Notes: generated by a model not told the origin, from the letters alone. A stretch of DNA of 64,000 nt from Corydoras sp. C115 (GCA_019802505.1 JAFMOC010000810.1:17679-81678); one strand, 5' to 3'. Positions 44,015-56,090 are shown, counted from the first letter of the stretch. Program-made: numbers and translations.

Positions 44015-44460
44015 AAAAAGAAGATAAGGTCATGTGGTCTGATGAGTTCAGATTTAATCTTTTTCAGAATGATGAGTGCATCAGGTTAAGAAGAGAGGTG
44101 GCCATCATGCTTAATGTCTGATGTACAAGCCTGAGAGGACAGTGCTATGATTTGGGGTTGCTACACTTAGTCATGTCTTAGTTCAGCAATGTTACCTGCC
44201 TAAAGAATGAGCTCAGCTGACGACCTGAATATAACGAACCACCAGGTTATTCCATCAATGGATATTTTTCTATATTTTAAAATGACAATGCCCATGATGC
44301 ATCAGTCTCAAAACATGAGAGAGTGGTTTAGGGAGCAGCAGACATCTTTTTCAAACATAAATTTGAGTCCAGACTTCAATACCATTCAAAATCTTTGGAA
44401 TGTGCTGATGAAGATTTTGTGCAGTGGTTAAAATTCCCCATTATTAATACAAGATCTTGG
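44015..44460 (+). mobile_element. Fossil Tc1-like transposase in ZNF-6 intron
   Basis: It reads broken SDE, SADDLN and DFNTIQNLWNVL (the catalytic Glu region of Tc1) pieces in several frames. It sits at the same place as in ZNF-4. Confidence 0.75.
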
Positions 44461-44682
44461 TAAGAACAACCTGACTTTGGACAAAAATACATGTTTAATA
44501 ATTAATAAATAAATGACATTACAGCAGCTTGTGGAGACGATGCCACACTTGAATATGTGGCATAATCAAAACTAAGAGCCGTCCCGCCAAATATTATTGT
44601 GTGACCACTTTTTTAACCATGCAGTTTATATTTAAGATATTAGCCTAACATTGGTGGAAATGGGATTTAAATCCCAACTCAT

Positions 44683-45014
44683 CCATCCATCCATCCATTA
44701 TCTTCCGCTGTTATCCTATATTAGGGTTGCGGGGAGGTTCCCAATCCCCATCCAGGGGAGAACGTTTCGGGCGCTGGGCAGATACACCCAGGACAGGGCG
44801 CCAATCTATTGCTGGGCACACACTCACTCACACACACACACACACTTTATATGGGGGAATTTGGAGAACTCAATTGACTTGATCCATGTTTTTGGACTGT
44901 GGGAGGAAACCGGAAAACCCGGAGGAAACTCACGCGGACACGGGGAGAACATGGAAACTCCACCCAGATGGGGATTCCCTAGAACCGGGAATCCCTAGAG
45001 CTGAGAGGCGAATG
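44683..45014 (-). mobile_element. SINE-A, nearly full length
   Basis: Minus strand; the tail lies in an ATCC repeat near 44683 and the head is rearranged near 44975-45000 (GGGATTCCCTAGAACCGGGAATCCC). The A box is lost at the 45014 end. Confidence 0.85.
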
Positions 45015-46185
45015 TACAGTTCAGTTGAAATTATTTTATCATCTATATTTATTGACATGCCAAATTGTCATTAATTGACAGCCACATCAGAAAAGAAGCA
45101 AGCACTCATAGAAATTTTAAACTGCCTTGAGGAAGATGCAAGTCCAGTGTCTTCCAAGAGAAAGAATTAATATGTTCGAAATATAATCTTAGTGTAGAAA
45201 TGATTGTAATGAGTTTGTGGGCATGACACCAGGAACATTCAAGTGGTGCAAACAAAAAAGCAAAATTTCACCAACAAAAAGTGTTTTTAACACCAAAATC
45301 ATCCATCCATCATCTTCCGCTTGTCTCCTTCTGTAGGGCTCAAGCTCTCTCTCCCCTCTGCCTGCTTCCAAACTTTTTCACTGTCAACAAGAGGAGAGAT
45401 TAATCCCAGGAAGGTGATACCATTTACCTGATCTGCATCCTAAGACTGCCTCTTGTTTGCAGACTCGGACCATCACTCCCTCGTGCCACAATTATGTATC
45501 TTATAAAACACACATGAGAAAGGAGCTCTGCAGCTTTTCTTGGTCTGCCATACTACATATATGAAGATCCAGCAAATGGCATAAGAATGTGTGATGTAAC
45601 ATAACTTATTTTTCTCTCATCCAAAACTGTGGTTGCATACAGTATGTGCATTATAACAAATGTGTGATGCAGATAGTTTGAATTATTTGATTTTTTTTAA
45701 ACCTGCAAAAACAGGATACTTGACCAATAAACTAATACACATTATCTAGAACAGTGGTTCTTGATCACAGTCCCTGATAAACCCAAAAGCTAGCTGGACT
45801 AAGAATGCAGAGTGGTTTGTGAATTACTGATCTAGAATTATGACATTTTAATTGGAGAATAAATATTTCATTTGCAGACAAAAACATGATGCCCATTTTT
45901 TTTCAAAGGATCATGGAAAGAAAATTGATGGGTCTATAAAAGGAAGGCAAGATGGCTTAATATGCTATAAAGATGCCCTAAAGGATTTCCTCTGGTGATT
46001 TTCAGTGTGGCAGTATTGGAAATACTATTAGTATCCATTATATAGCTATTAGAAATTTAAAAACCAATAACAACATTATTTTACCTCAACCTGAACACAT
46101 TCAAAAGTCTGTGGAAAATATGTATGTAACTGTGGAGAAATTACATAAATATATTACATATATACATACATCTTTCTGTCTACAG

Positions 46186-47878
46186 GAATAAACAGAATGA
46201 ACATGAACATGAGCACACAAGAAAAATATTTCGACATACAGTGTGGAAGGAATTTCCATTAGCGGTCTTCTTCTAAGACACCAGGATATTCACAAAGAAG
46301 AAAAGCCAAATTCCTCAAAAGCGTTTTCTTAAAGTGCATCAGCGTATTCACACAGGTGAAAAAACATATTCCTGCTCAGAGTGTGGAAAGAGTTTTACTC
46401 ATCAGATAAATCTTAAAAGGCATCAGTGTATTCACACAGGAGAAAAACCCTATTCCTGCTCACAGTGTGGAAAGAGTTTTACTCTACAGGACGGTCTTAA
46501 ACAGCATCAGCGTATTCACACAGGAGAAAAAACATATGTCTGCTCACAGTGTGAAAAGAGTTTTACTCAACAGTATAGTCTTACAGTGCATCAACGTATT
46601 CACACAGGAGAAAAACCATATGTCTGCTCACAGTGTGAAAAGTGTTTTACTCATCAGAGTAGTCTTATAGTGCATCAACGTATTCACACAGGAGAAAAAT
46701 CCTATTCCTGTTCACAGTGTGGAAAGAGTTTTACAAAACAGATTAATCTTAAACGGCATGAGCGTATTCACACAGGTGAAAAAACATATTCCTGCTCACA
46801 GTGTGGAAAAGGTTTTACTCAGCAGTGCAAACTTACAGTGCATCATCGTATTCACACAGGTGAAAAAACATATTCTTGCTCACAGTGTGGAAAGAGTTTT
46901 ACTAAACAGAGTGATCTTAAACAGCATCAGCGTATTCACACAGGAGAAAAAACATATTCCTGCTCACAGTGTGGAAAAGGTTTTACTCAGCAGTGCAAAC
47001 TTACAGTGCATAATCTTATTCACACAGGTGAAAACCCATATTCTTGCTCACAGTGTGGAAAGAGTTTTACTAAACAGAGTGATCTTAAACGGCATCAGCG
47101 TATTCACACAGGAGAAAAACCATATTCTTGCTCACAGTGTGGAAAGAGTTTTACTAAAGAGTCATCTAATAGTGCATCAGTTTATTCACAGAGGAGAAAA
47201 AACATATTACTGTTCACAGTGTGGAAATGGTTTTACTAAACAGAGTAATCTTATAGTGCATCAGCGTATTCACACAGGAGAAAAACCTTATTCCTGCTCA
47301 CAGTGTGGAAAGAATTTTACTCAAGAGGTCAGTCTTAAACGGCATCAGCGTATTCACAGAGGAGAAAAAAACATATTCCTGCTCACAGTGTGGAAAGAGT
47401 TTTACTCATCAGAGTGATCTTAAACGGCATCAGCGTATTCACACAGGAGAAAAACCATATTCCTGCTCACAGTGTGGAAAGGGTTTTACTCAAAAAAATA
47501 ATTTTAAACAACACCAGCGTGTTCACACAGGAGTAAAACCATATTCCTGCTCTCAGTGTGAAAAGAGTTTTACAAATCAGAGTAATCTTAAACAGCATCA
47601 GCGTATTCACACAGGAGAAAAATCCTATTCCTGTTCACAGTGTGGAAAGAGTTTTACAAAACAGATTAATCTTAAACAGCATGAGCGTATTCACACAGGT
47701 GAAAAAACATTACAGTAAAATGTTTTACTCAAAATAGTCATCTTGAAAGCATAAGCGTATATACACAGGAGAAAAACCATACTCCTGCTCAAAGTGTGGA
47801 AAAGGTTTTCTTCAAAAAAAAGATTTAAAATGTCACCAGCGCATTCACACAGAAGAACAAACTTATTCCAGCTCATAG
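46186..47878 (+). pseudogene. ZNF-6 finger exon, broken in several places
   Basis: After CTACAG at 46185 an ATG at 46197 opens a frame that stops at TAG (46260-46262). Fingers then run in frame from about 46334 to 47160 (one partial and nine full), shift near 47165, shift again near 47370 at a run of A, and end early at 47716; a last finger is readable to TAG at 47876-47878. In all about 17-18 finger units are recognisable, more than in any other copy. Fingers 5-9 alternate KQSDLK/QQCKLT units, a sign of internal duplication. Three or more frame changes and an early stop make it a pseudogene. Confidence 0.88.
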
Positions 47879-47929
47879 TAGTGTAATGTTTTTGTAATAC
47901 TTCGAAGTAATATGTTGTAATTCATGATG

Positions 47930-48282
47930 GTTTGAATAATTGCAGGGAACAGATGGAATGACTATTTGTGGGATGAGCTTGTGAAATTGTAGGAATGGGT
48001 TAGACTTAGTGGCGCATGTAACACTTGGTAAATGTTTTAGTGAGACTGAGGGCTCAGGAAGTCCCCACCATATATGGAAGGTTTATTCACACTCACACAG
48101 ACACAGAAGGATGGTATTATATACAGAAGCAGGATCTTTGAGAATCAAAGCTCTCTCATCAGTCACGGTTTTCTGCCATTGATGATTTTTCCTGTACATT
48201 TGTTTGTCTATTCCGTAAAACGCATTAAATTCTTTTGGAACAAAAACGCCGACTTCTGATCGTTTATTGGAACATCACAGTT
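47930..48282 (+). mobile_element. LTR relic in the 3' flank of ZNF-6
   Basis: It matches the relic after ZNF-4 and the R-U5 part of the ERV-A LTR, ending TTTATTGGAACATCACA. It predates the ZNF-4/ZNF-6 duplication. Confidence 0.65.
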
Positions 48283-48851
48283 GTCATGTTTTTATCCAAA
48301 TTGTGTGTATATTTTAAAGGAAAATAAATACAATTATGAAAACAAGCATAAGACTTCACCACAACAATGTCCACAATACTGAAAAGCTAGATGCTCTAAG
48401 AAATTCTGGACATTTTGTTTCCAGTAACTGCTCAACATTACCAACTAAAAAAAATAATTACTGTGTGAAATATAAGGTAGAAATGCTAAGTACTTTAGTT
48501 TGCCACATTTTAAGTGTTATATTTATATTAATTTTTTTTAACTAATTTGTTATCGTGGATTTGGTTTAATGATGAACCTTCTGAAATTTAGGATGTGCAC
48601 ATGTGGGCTCATTTATGAGAGTTCAGGATTTATTCATTCAGATTTGAATGATTAATAGATTAGTGACCTTGAGTTTAGATAGTGCTTCTCAAATAGTGGG
48701 GGGCGCATGACAAGAAATCACTGAGCAAGTGATATTAAGTGTACTGAACAAACCCTCAAGAGACAACATGGAAAAATATTTAACAGAGATGATGGAGAGA
48801 AAGGCGGAGAGAGACAAAAATAATGAGAGCAACAAAAGTCAACCGAAAAGA

Positions 48852-51800
48852 TGTAAGCACAGGTGGTCACACCTGCTTGGCATTTCTGCCTGACGCACCT
48901 CCGACGGTGCCATTGTGCAGACTGCAGGGTCATCAGCTGGGGGCCACCCTTCACTGATGTTTCGCTCCATTATCCCCAGAACATCTCTGGGTGGTGGAGC
49001 AGCGACAGGGACGTCTCCCTGCCACCCCCTGCATCCTGCTGAAGGATCTATATTCACCCCACTCTGACCCCAGTGTTATTGTTGTGTGTGAGATGAGTCG
49101 CATGGGACTGTGCATGGCAGGGACGTCCATCTCCCTGAGTCAAGCACAGACCTGACCGCATACCAAAAAGTCTTCCTCAAGAGCCTTCTTTTCCCCATGT
49201 GCTATCCTTCCTTCTAAGCCATAGCCAGAAGCTCCCTTCCTCCGCCTCCTCTGCAAGATCACGAAGAGCTCGCCTCCTGTTAGAGCCTGTAACACCCAGA
49301 GTTTTCAGTAACCTCTGTGTGGATGTCCCAGTGAAGCCCCTGCATCCGACCTCCACTGGGAAGATGAAAGGTCTCCACCCAGCTTGTGAGCATGTTGCTG
49401 CCAGCTCTGTGTACTAGTCCTTCTTCCGTTCGTACGCGGACTCCATGTGCTCCTCCCATGGGACTGTCAACTCTACCATGATGACGGCTTTGGCAGGTTC
49501 TGACCAGAGCACGATGTCTGGGCGCAGAGATGTTACAGTTATCTCTGCCGGGAATTTCAGTTGGCGGCTGAGGTCGGCTGTAAACTGCCACTCAGCTCCT
49601 AGCGAAAGGAGCGATCGCTCTGTCCCCGTGCTGCGCCGTGCTGTCGTCCCTGGCCTGGTAAACTGAATCCACTTCGGGGATTTGGGGAGGCTTGCTGTAC
49701 GATTTACCTGCTGTCTGCGGACTTCCAGGATCTCTGCGAGCTTGCGCAGGACCTTGTCGTGCCGCCACCTGTACCTTCCCTGTGACAGCGCTGTCTTGCA
49801 TCCGGAGAGGATGTGCTTAAGAGTTGGATTTGGAGAACTACAGAGATGGCAGCGTTCTTCTGTGCCAAACCAGGTGAGAAGGTTTCGGGGACTCGGTAAG
49901 GTGTCGTATGTGGCCCTAATCCGGAAGCTCAGTCTTGCCTGGGGAGTTCTCCACAAATCGGCCCAAGTGATGGTTCTGTTTAGTACAGCCTCCCAAGTAG
50001 TCCATCTGCCTTGCTGTTGCTGGCTCACTGCTGTAATCTTGTAGGTTTCCTCCTCCATTTTGGCAACTTCAGAGATCACAAGATCCTTCCTCTCCTTCCT
50101 GGTTGCTTTGGACCAGCTCTTTGGTGCTGCTGCCCATCCTAGACCAGATCTGCCCGACTGTGTAACACCAACAATCTCCTGGTGCTTCAGCCGTTCAGCT
50201 GCCTGGTCAACTGCTTGGGATACATTCCACTTCCGTCCACTGCGAATCTGAGGGTTGGCAGCTCGAATTGCTGGGTCCGTAGAATCTCTCAGTTCGAAGT
50301 GGAGTCTCACCTTCTCCTTTTTATATCCCAAGCTGATGGACTGCAGTGGGAGCTGCAGGATGTTTCTCCCAAACAGTGCCGTGGTGGAGGGGGAACGTGG
50401 AAGGCCGAGCCACTTCCGGATAAAGTTGTTGGCCTTTGCCTCCAGCTTCAAGACTGTGGTCATGGTGATGTCACTCAGTTTTAGGGGCCACATTAGGCGA
50501 TGGTACAGTGTAAACTGGTAACACCACACCTTAAACTTCCCTGGTAGGGGGCACTGGTCAATTTTGTGGAGGCCCTCCTGAAGTTGGGCTGTAATGGCTG
50601 AGGCCATGTTCTTGTCAGAGAGGTCTGCCGTGTACATTCTGCCGAGGCTTCTCACAGGTGCTTCTGCCAGTAAAGGGATTCTTTCACCAGCCACAGTGAA
50701 GATGATGTTATCATTCCTGTTCCCTTTCTGGATCGACAGGCTGCGAGATTTTGGTGGCTTGACCTTCATGCGAGCCCAGGCTAGTAGCTCTTCTAGCCGT
50801 CTGAGGAGTCTGGTTGTGCAGGCTGCTGTTTGGAGGAGGGTGGTGACGTCATCCATATAGCACCTCATGGCTGTTAGTCTTTGGCCTGTCTCTGCTCTGA
50901 CCCCTCGGACCATCTGTCTTCCACCTATCAAGAGGATCTCAAAAGCCATAGTGAAGAGGATGGGAGAGATGGCGCATCCCATTGCTATCCCCTTCTCAAG
51001 CCGATGCCAGTCGGTTGAGATATCCCGGGTTATGTAGCAGACGTACAGGTTGTCGAAGTAGGTGGCTACCAGGTTCTGGACACATGATGGTACGTGGAAG
51101 AAATTGAGGGCGTACGTAATGAGCTGGTGAGGAACAGAACCAAAGGCATTTGCCAGGTCAAGCCAAACTACGTGCAGGTCTTCTTTGCGTCGTTTGGCGA
51201 GCTGGATTTGGTCCCAAATCACTGCTGAATGTTCTACACAGCCAGGGAATCCTGAGACTCCTGCCTTTTGACAACTGGTGTCGATGTACTGGTTTGCTAA
51301 AAGGTAGCTCATCATCCGTCTGGCCAGGATAGAGAAAAAGACTTTCCCCTCCACATTCAGCAGAGCGATGCCTCTGAACTGACTGAGGTGTTGGGAGTCT
51401 TTCTCCTTTGGGATGAAGGTGGTATACTGCTTGACACCATGCCGAAGGGATGGACTCCGTTTTCCAAGCCGCAACCATGAGCCTCCATAACACTTTAAGG
51501 AGCCCAGGGCAGTTTTTAAATACCTTATATGGCACGCCGTTAGGCCCAGGTGCTGATGCCGATCTTGCTCGCTCTACTACCTGTTTGAATTCTGCCCACC
51601 TGGGTGGGGAGGTGTCAAACTCTGTGGAGGGCTCAGATGGGCGGGGAATATAGCCTGGTGCTCCAAGGGGCTTTGCCCTCAGGTTGTCACTCAGCTGGTC
51701 TGAGATGAATTGCTCCAGCTCCTGCTTGGTGACCTGAAGTCTTCCGGTCTTATTCTCCTCCAGGAGGCTGCGGGCAAATTTGAAGGGGTCCCGGAAGAAG

Positions 51801-52434
51801 CATGTCCTTGCCTTCTCCCTGCGGCTTCTCCGCTTCTTTATCCTTTCAGCTCTCCTGAGGTGTACAAGCCTTTCCTTGATCTTGCCCCAGAGATCTTTCA
51901 AGCCCTCTTTTTCCTCTGGCTCAGCTTTCCTCCATGACTTCCTCAGGAGGCGTCGCTCCTTCACCAGCTGGAAGATTTCTTTTTCCCGCCTTCCTCTTTG
52001 TTTGGGGCTTGGCCTCTTCACGGGCTTAACTCCAAACCGGTTTCTCCCCTCCTCGTGGGTGAGATGGCCAAAGATGTTTAGTTTGGTGGTTGCGTTGCCC
52101 TTTAGGGATTTCTGGAGGGTGATGCATGTGCTCTCATCAAACCTTCTCCATACTTCCTTCTCGCTGGACTTTGGCCACCTGACTTGGGGTTTCTGTGCAT
52201 ACTTCTCTGGAGGGACTGTTACGGGCTGTGTGCGCGTGATGTTGCCATCTTGCTGCTCCAAACTTACTATGCTGTTCTCTTGCTGTGGGGTGTTCTGCTG
52301 CTGTAGGATCTGCACAGAAGACTGGTGTTTCTCTCCGGTTCCCGCTGCAATGTTGGGTTCACTAGCTCTGTGGTGCTCAACCTGGCTGTGATGCCTCCTT
52401 GTCTGACCTGCTGACGCAGGTTAAAGTGACGTTA
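48852..52434 (-). mobile_element. R2/Hero-type non-LTR retrotransposon
   Basis: About 3.6 kb between the two parts of the hAT frame. It encodes a reverse transcriptase with a C-terminal CCHC motif and a restriction-like endonuclease, which defines the R2/R4/NeSL/Hero group. The N-terminal zinc fingers of full elements are not visible, so the 5' end is probably truncated near 52434. The 3' UTR spans about 48852-49165. Confidence 0.8.
49160..52315 (-). pseudogene. R2/Hero-type reverse transcriptase-endonuclease, lightly broken
   Basis: The protein would copy the element RNA at a nick it makes itself. The frame 51158-52315 gives the basic N-terminal part and the start of the reverse transcriptase (SAPGPNGVPYKVF). 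One extra base near 51421-51428 moves the reading to 49414-51474, which holds FIPKEKD, the GFPGCVEHSAVI block, the catalytic YMDD at 50848-50859, a thumb region, the CCHC motif CHLCSSPNPTLKHILSGC, and the PD...ELT core of the restriction-like endonuclease near 49460-49530. A TAG at 49414-49416 cuts the endonuclease; the same frame goes on to about 49165 with the normal C-terminal features (EVGCRGFTG). So only one indel and one stop disable it. The clade name Hero is a best guess. Confidence 0.82.
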
Positions 52435-52764
52435 AAATGACGAAGTGTATGTATTGTCTGGCTTCACTGTAACTGTCACTTCACTGTAAATACGGTGGGA
52501 GATGAAGAAAGACCCGCGTGTCTGCTGTGTCTTAAAATGTTGGCAGCGGACAGCGTGAAGCCAAATAAATGAAGGCGTTACTTAAACATATTAAACACCA
52601 ATCACGCTGATAACCGCTTGAGTTTTTAAATCGAAAACGTGACCCGTATCTCCAGCAATCATCTCGCTTTATGAAAGCTACTTCAGAAAAACTGCACTGC
52701 AGAATGGGTGCATGGTAGCCATTAGCTCTGACTTCCTCATTTTGACCGAGGAGCTAATTCTCAC

Positions 52765-52887
52765 TCCGTGACGTTCACCACTGCAAAATGGTGGACCATT
52801 CTTCCCAACTCTGTCTGTAAGGCAGAATCACTAAACAGTTTTAAGAAACTAGTGAAGACGCATCACTTTAACAAATACCTGTTGTAC

Positions 52888-52924
<37 letters not shown>

Positions 52925-53070
52925 GGGGGCCGCAGCATCGAATAACAATCAGGTTTAATGAATTTACAGTATAGTTGGTTTTCTCCATAACTTATGACTT
53001 GTGATGTTCTCATTTGTTAGTCGCTTTAGATAAAAGCGTCTGCTAAATGACAATGTAAATGTAAATGTAA
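52765..53070 (+). mobile_element. LINE/SINE tail with long A and G runs
   Basis: A LINE-like C-terminal piece (SLNSFKKLVKTHHFNKYL) is followed by about 29 A and 12 G (52888-52929), then GTCGCTTTAGATAAAAGCGTC and TGTAAATGTAAATG, the tail shared with SINE-B. It looks like a truncated L2-type insertion inside the hAT element. Confidence 0.6.
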
Positions 53071-53306
53071 AATTATTTCTTTTTTGTTTTCTTTATTGTA
53101 AATAAGGATACATTGTTATAAAAGAGGTGTACTTATAACAAATTTATAGACAAATCATACTACAGTGGGCGCATAAAAATACTTTATCCCGTTTTGTCAT
53201 GTGGGGGGGGGGGGGGTGAGGTGATTGTGTGTGGGGGGGGCGCAAAATGTTTTCTTCTTCCTAAGAGGGGCTTAACAGAAAATAATTGAGAAGCACTGAG
53301 TTTAGA

Positions 53307-54020
53307 TAAGGTTTCAAATAGAAATAAAGTTTAAATTTAACTTTTTGGTTTTAGTCTTAAACATGTTTTACATTTCCTCTTTATCATATAATACATTGTC
53401 AGCTCATATATTTTAACTGAACCAATTCAAATGTGTTTTGTTTCTTTTTGTAACCATTTATTATGTATTTTATAGTCATCCTCTGAGGAGTTGCTGTGGT
53501 GGATCACTTTTTTGTTGTCTGGTGTTAAGATGATTAAAGCTTTCTGATTTGGATTGTAACTTCACCTCCTTTGGCTTTATTGTTATTTTAGTTAGTCTAC
53601 TTAATATTTACGTTTTCACATATATGTCTAATATGATACAATAGTTTACTTCTTCCCAAATTTTGTTCTACAATTTTGTAACGTTTTTTGTTTTATCACC
53701 ATTGTTATTACAAATTCATAAAGAAAAAGAAAAATCTCTATTGAAATGACGTCGCGTGGAATGACTCGAGCCAGCCGATTGTACTCAGGGTTGCCAGATT
53801 CGTACACTTACCAACACCAAGTTGGTTTTGTCATTGTATGTTTAACGCACAACTGTCATTTTATCCCACAAGTCTAGACACATTTCTTTTTTAAATAAAT
53901 GCTGCCCCTAGTGGTCATTGTGTTATGTTAACTATCTTATATGTTATTGATTATATTGCGTTTCAATTTTCATTTAAAGAGATTTATAAGGGTTCGACAT
54001 TTGGAAACTTAATGTATATA
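53307..54020 (+). other. Rest of the ZNF-6 3' flank
   Basis: A direct duplicate of 24325-24700 and 25061-25350, without the SINE-A found there. No gene is seen. Confidence 0.6.
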
Positions 54021-55420
54021 TATTGTAGTCCATAAAGAAGTGTATGAGTCCATAAAGAAGTGTAAAATGTGGAACATAAGGCAACCTCATTAGAAGTTTG
54101 GAATAACAAACCTTACTACAATGTTACCTTCTCTTTGATGCATGTTGTATGTGTACATGGGTTTGTATTGTCAATACTTACTCATCTGCTTCACTAACCA
54201 TATAAATGCAGTCTATAGCTCAATAACAAACTGTAATCTATACAAATAAATGCAAACTTTATTAGTCTAATTTACCCTGCTCTTTAATTGTCAGGAAACC
54301 TTGAGGACTACCCCAGAGCATGCATTATTTTGGTGGTGGATGAGTCTTGGCATTGATGTGATGATGTGTCTGATTCACTCGTTACCGTAAAACACATCAG
54401 GGCTGCTGGAGTATTTAAACACTGTTTTCTTTTTACTGTACACTCAATTACACACATTTTCATTGGTAGATTATTCTCAGTTCAGTGTTTGAAAGGCTCA
54501 GCAGCTCTGCTGTATCTGATCCACTGGCACAATACTCTCTAACAGAATCTGATTGTTATAGACTGCTATAGAGAATAGCTTATCCACAAAATAATCAAAG
54601 TAATAGTACTAACGCTCAAATTCACAGTTATTTGCATTTAATTTTAATCAGTTCCAGTTGTGTGACTCATTTACTCTTATTTTAAAGTCAATCCTTATAT
54701 TATATCTGCATCAAAAACAGAAGTGCCCCATGGAGACTCCAGGGGAGAATGTTTCTGGCACTGATAGAAATCTTGGCACAGTCGATCTTGTGAGACGTTC
54801 AAAACATCACACGCCACAGTGACATCTAGTGGGCAACCAGGGCCTAAATCCACAACTTTTTCTTAACAGAAATAGAAGTAATGTGTTTTTTTATGATGAA
54901 TGACATGACAATATATATATCACGAATATTCCCCCATAGCATATTGTGTCCCTAAATATGAAAACATTATTTTGCATAGGGTTGTTTTAATGACGTCATT
55001 AACACCAGGACGACTGAGTTTTCAAAATCCTGAGGGCCAGCAGCCTGCTATTGATATGCATATTATAGCCACCACCCACCACCAGCCTCACATTCAGAAG
55101 GTGGTGTAGAACCAGTTTTCTGTCCTGCCTGTTGCAAACTGATTTAGAGACAGATAACAGCTAACTTGTAGTTACTTCAAAAATGTATGATGTTAGTTAG
55201 TTTTTAGTAACTTTACCTGTCTTTGTTAATAAAAAGTGTTAGATCCAAAGTCACACGAACAACCTGCTGCAAACTATTTCTCACCTGTTCAAATCTATGA
55301 GAACAATAGCTCCTGTTGAGACACAGATTATATTTTGCTAGTATTAAAAAGTGTTTCTTTAAATTTAGAGTGTTAAATTCTGTTGTTAGCAGCTATTGGT
55401 ATAAAAACATTTATACACAG
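54021..55420. other. Intergenic DNA, no gene recognised
   Basis: AT-rich, with no coding frame that I can support. A weak SINE-A tail scrap lies near 54725-54765 (CCAGGGGAGAATGTTTC). Confidence 0.5.
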
Positions 55421-55600
55421 GGCACGGTAGCTCAGTGGTTAGGGTGTTGGGCTATCAATCTGAAGGTTGGGGGTTCAAATCCCAAGTCCACTAAAGTTAA
55501 CACCCTCATTGCTCCAGGGATGCTGTAATTAACCCTGTGTTCACCTTGTAAGTTGCTTTGGATAAAAGCGTCCAATAAATGACCAAATGCAAATTAAATG
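55421..55600 (+). mobile_element. SINE-B with an internal deletion
   Basis: Head GGTAGCTCAGTGGTTAGG, B-box-like GGTTCAAATCC, then a gap, and the GATAAAAGCGTCCAATAAATG tail. Confidence 0.88.
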
Positions 55601-56090
55601 TAAAAACCTTTGGTTGCATTGAACATGAACTGCTACCGGCGGCAAGTGCGCACGCACCAAATTCAGAATTCATGGCAAGGTGTTTTGGAAAGTTTTCCAC
55701 ATATTTTGCCATTATTTTTTTCAATGGCTTAATTATATGTTATAGGGCCTTTTTGGGATCTAAAACGTAAGTGGCATTTTTTTCCTTCTGTTCTATCCAA
55801 AATATATTTTACGTGACATATTCAAACATATTCGCTGATTGACTGGGACGCGATTATTTTTTCTAATGCATGCATGCAGATGTGTGGATGCATTTCTATC
55901 ATCAAATCTTTCTCATTGCTTCAATGATAAATACGGTTGAAGCATTTCTCAATGCTTCAACCGTAAACAACGAAACTAGTTTCAAAGAAACAGTACCACC
56001 TAGGAAATAGGAGGCTAACTCAAAATTAAACCAATATCGCCACCTACTGGCAGGTATAATTTCCCTTTGGCAGAACAATGACTCATTCTC
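55601..56090. other. Unassigned DNA
   Basis: No gene was recognised. A local inverted pair of ATTGCTTCAA... and GAAGCATTTCTC sequences lies at 55915-55965. Confidence 0.45.

Larger units (their letters stand above)
43043..46185 (+). other. Intron region of ZNF-6
   Basis: A direct duplicate of the ZNF-4 intron. It contains the fossil Tc1 (44015-44460), a SINE-A (44683-45014) and a decayed 70-codon exon (about 45900-46030). It lacks the L2 LINE present in ZNF-4. Confidence 0.6.
48768..52720 (+). pseudogene. hAT transposase N-terminus, split by a retrotransposon
   Basis: An ATG at 48768 opens MEKYLTEMMERKAER and reaches SQPKR near 48850, where the retrotransposon begins. Beyond it, 52440-52720 reads DEVYVLSGFTV, then CLLCLKMLAADSVKPNK and a KHIKH piece: the BED-type zinc finger of ZBED5-like hAT transposases, with its CxxC, and stops in between. 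The hAT dimerisation and catalytic parts are missing. It would have bound DNA during cut-and-paste transposition. Confidence 0.75.
48680..53298 (+). mobile_element. hAT transposon (ZBED type) carrying a retrotransposon
   Basis: The termini are TAGTGCTTCTCAA and TTGAGAAGCACTG, with the 8-bp target duplicate AGTTTAGA (48672-48679 and 53299-53306). The uninterrupted site is seen after ZNF-4 (GAGTTTAGATAAGG near 24325). Inside are the first part of a hAT transposase, an R2-type retrotransposon, a ZBED zinc-finger piece, and a LINE/SINE-type tail; the catalytic part of the transposase is absent. Confidence 0.85.

Noticed and set aside
49445..52391. Many plus-strand open frames over the R2-type element
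   Set aside because: They are shadows of the minus-strand reverse transcriptase frame, helped by its higher GC content.
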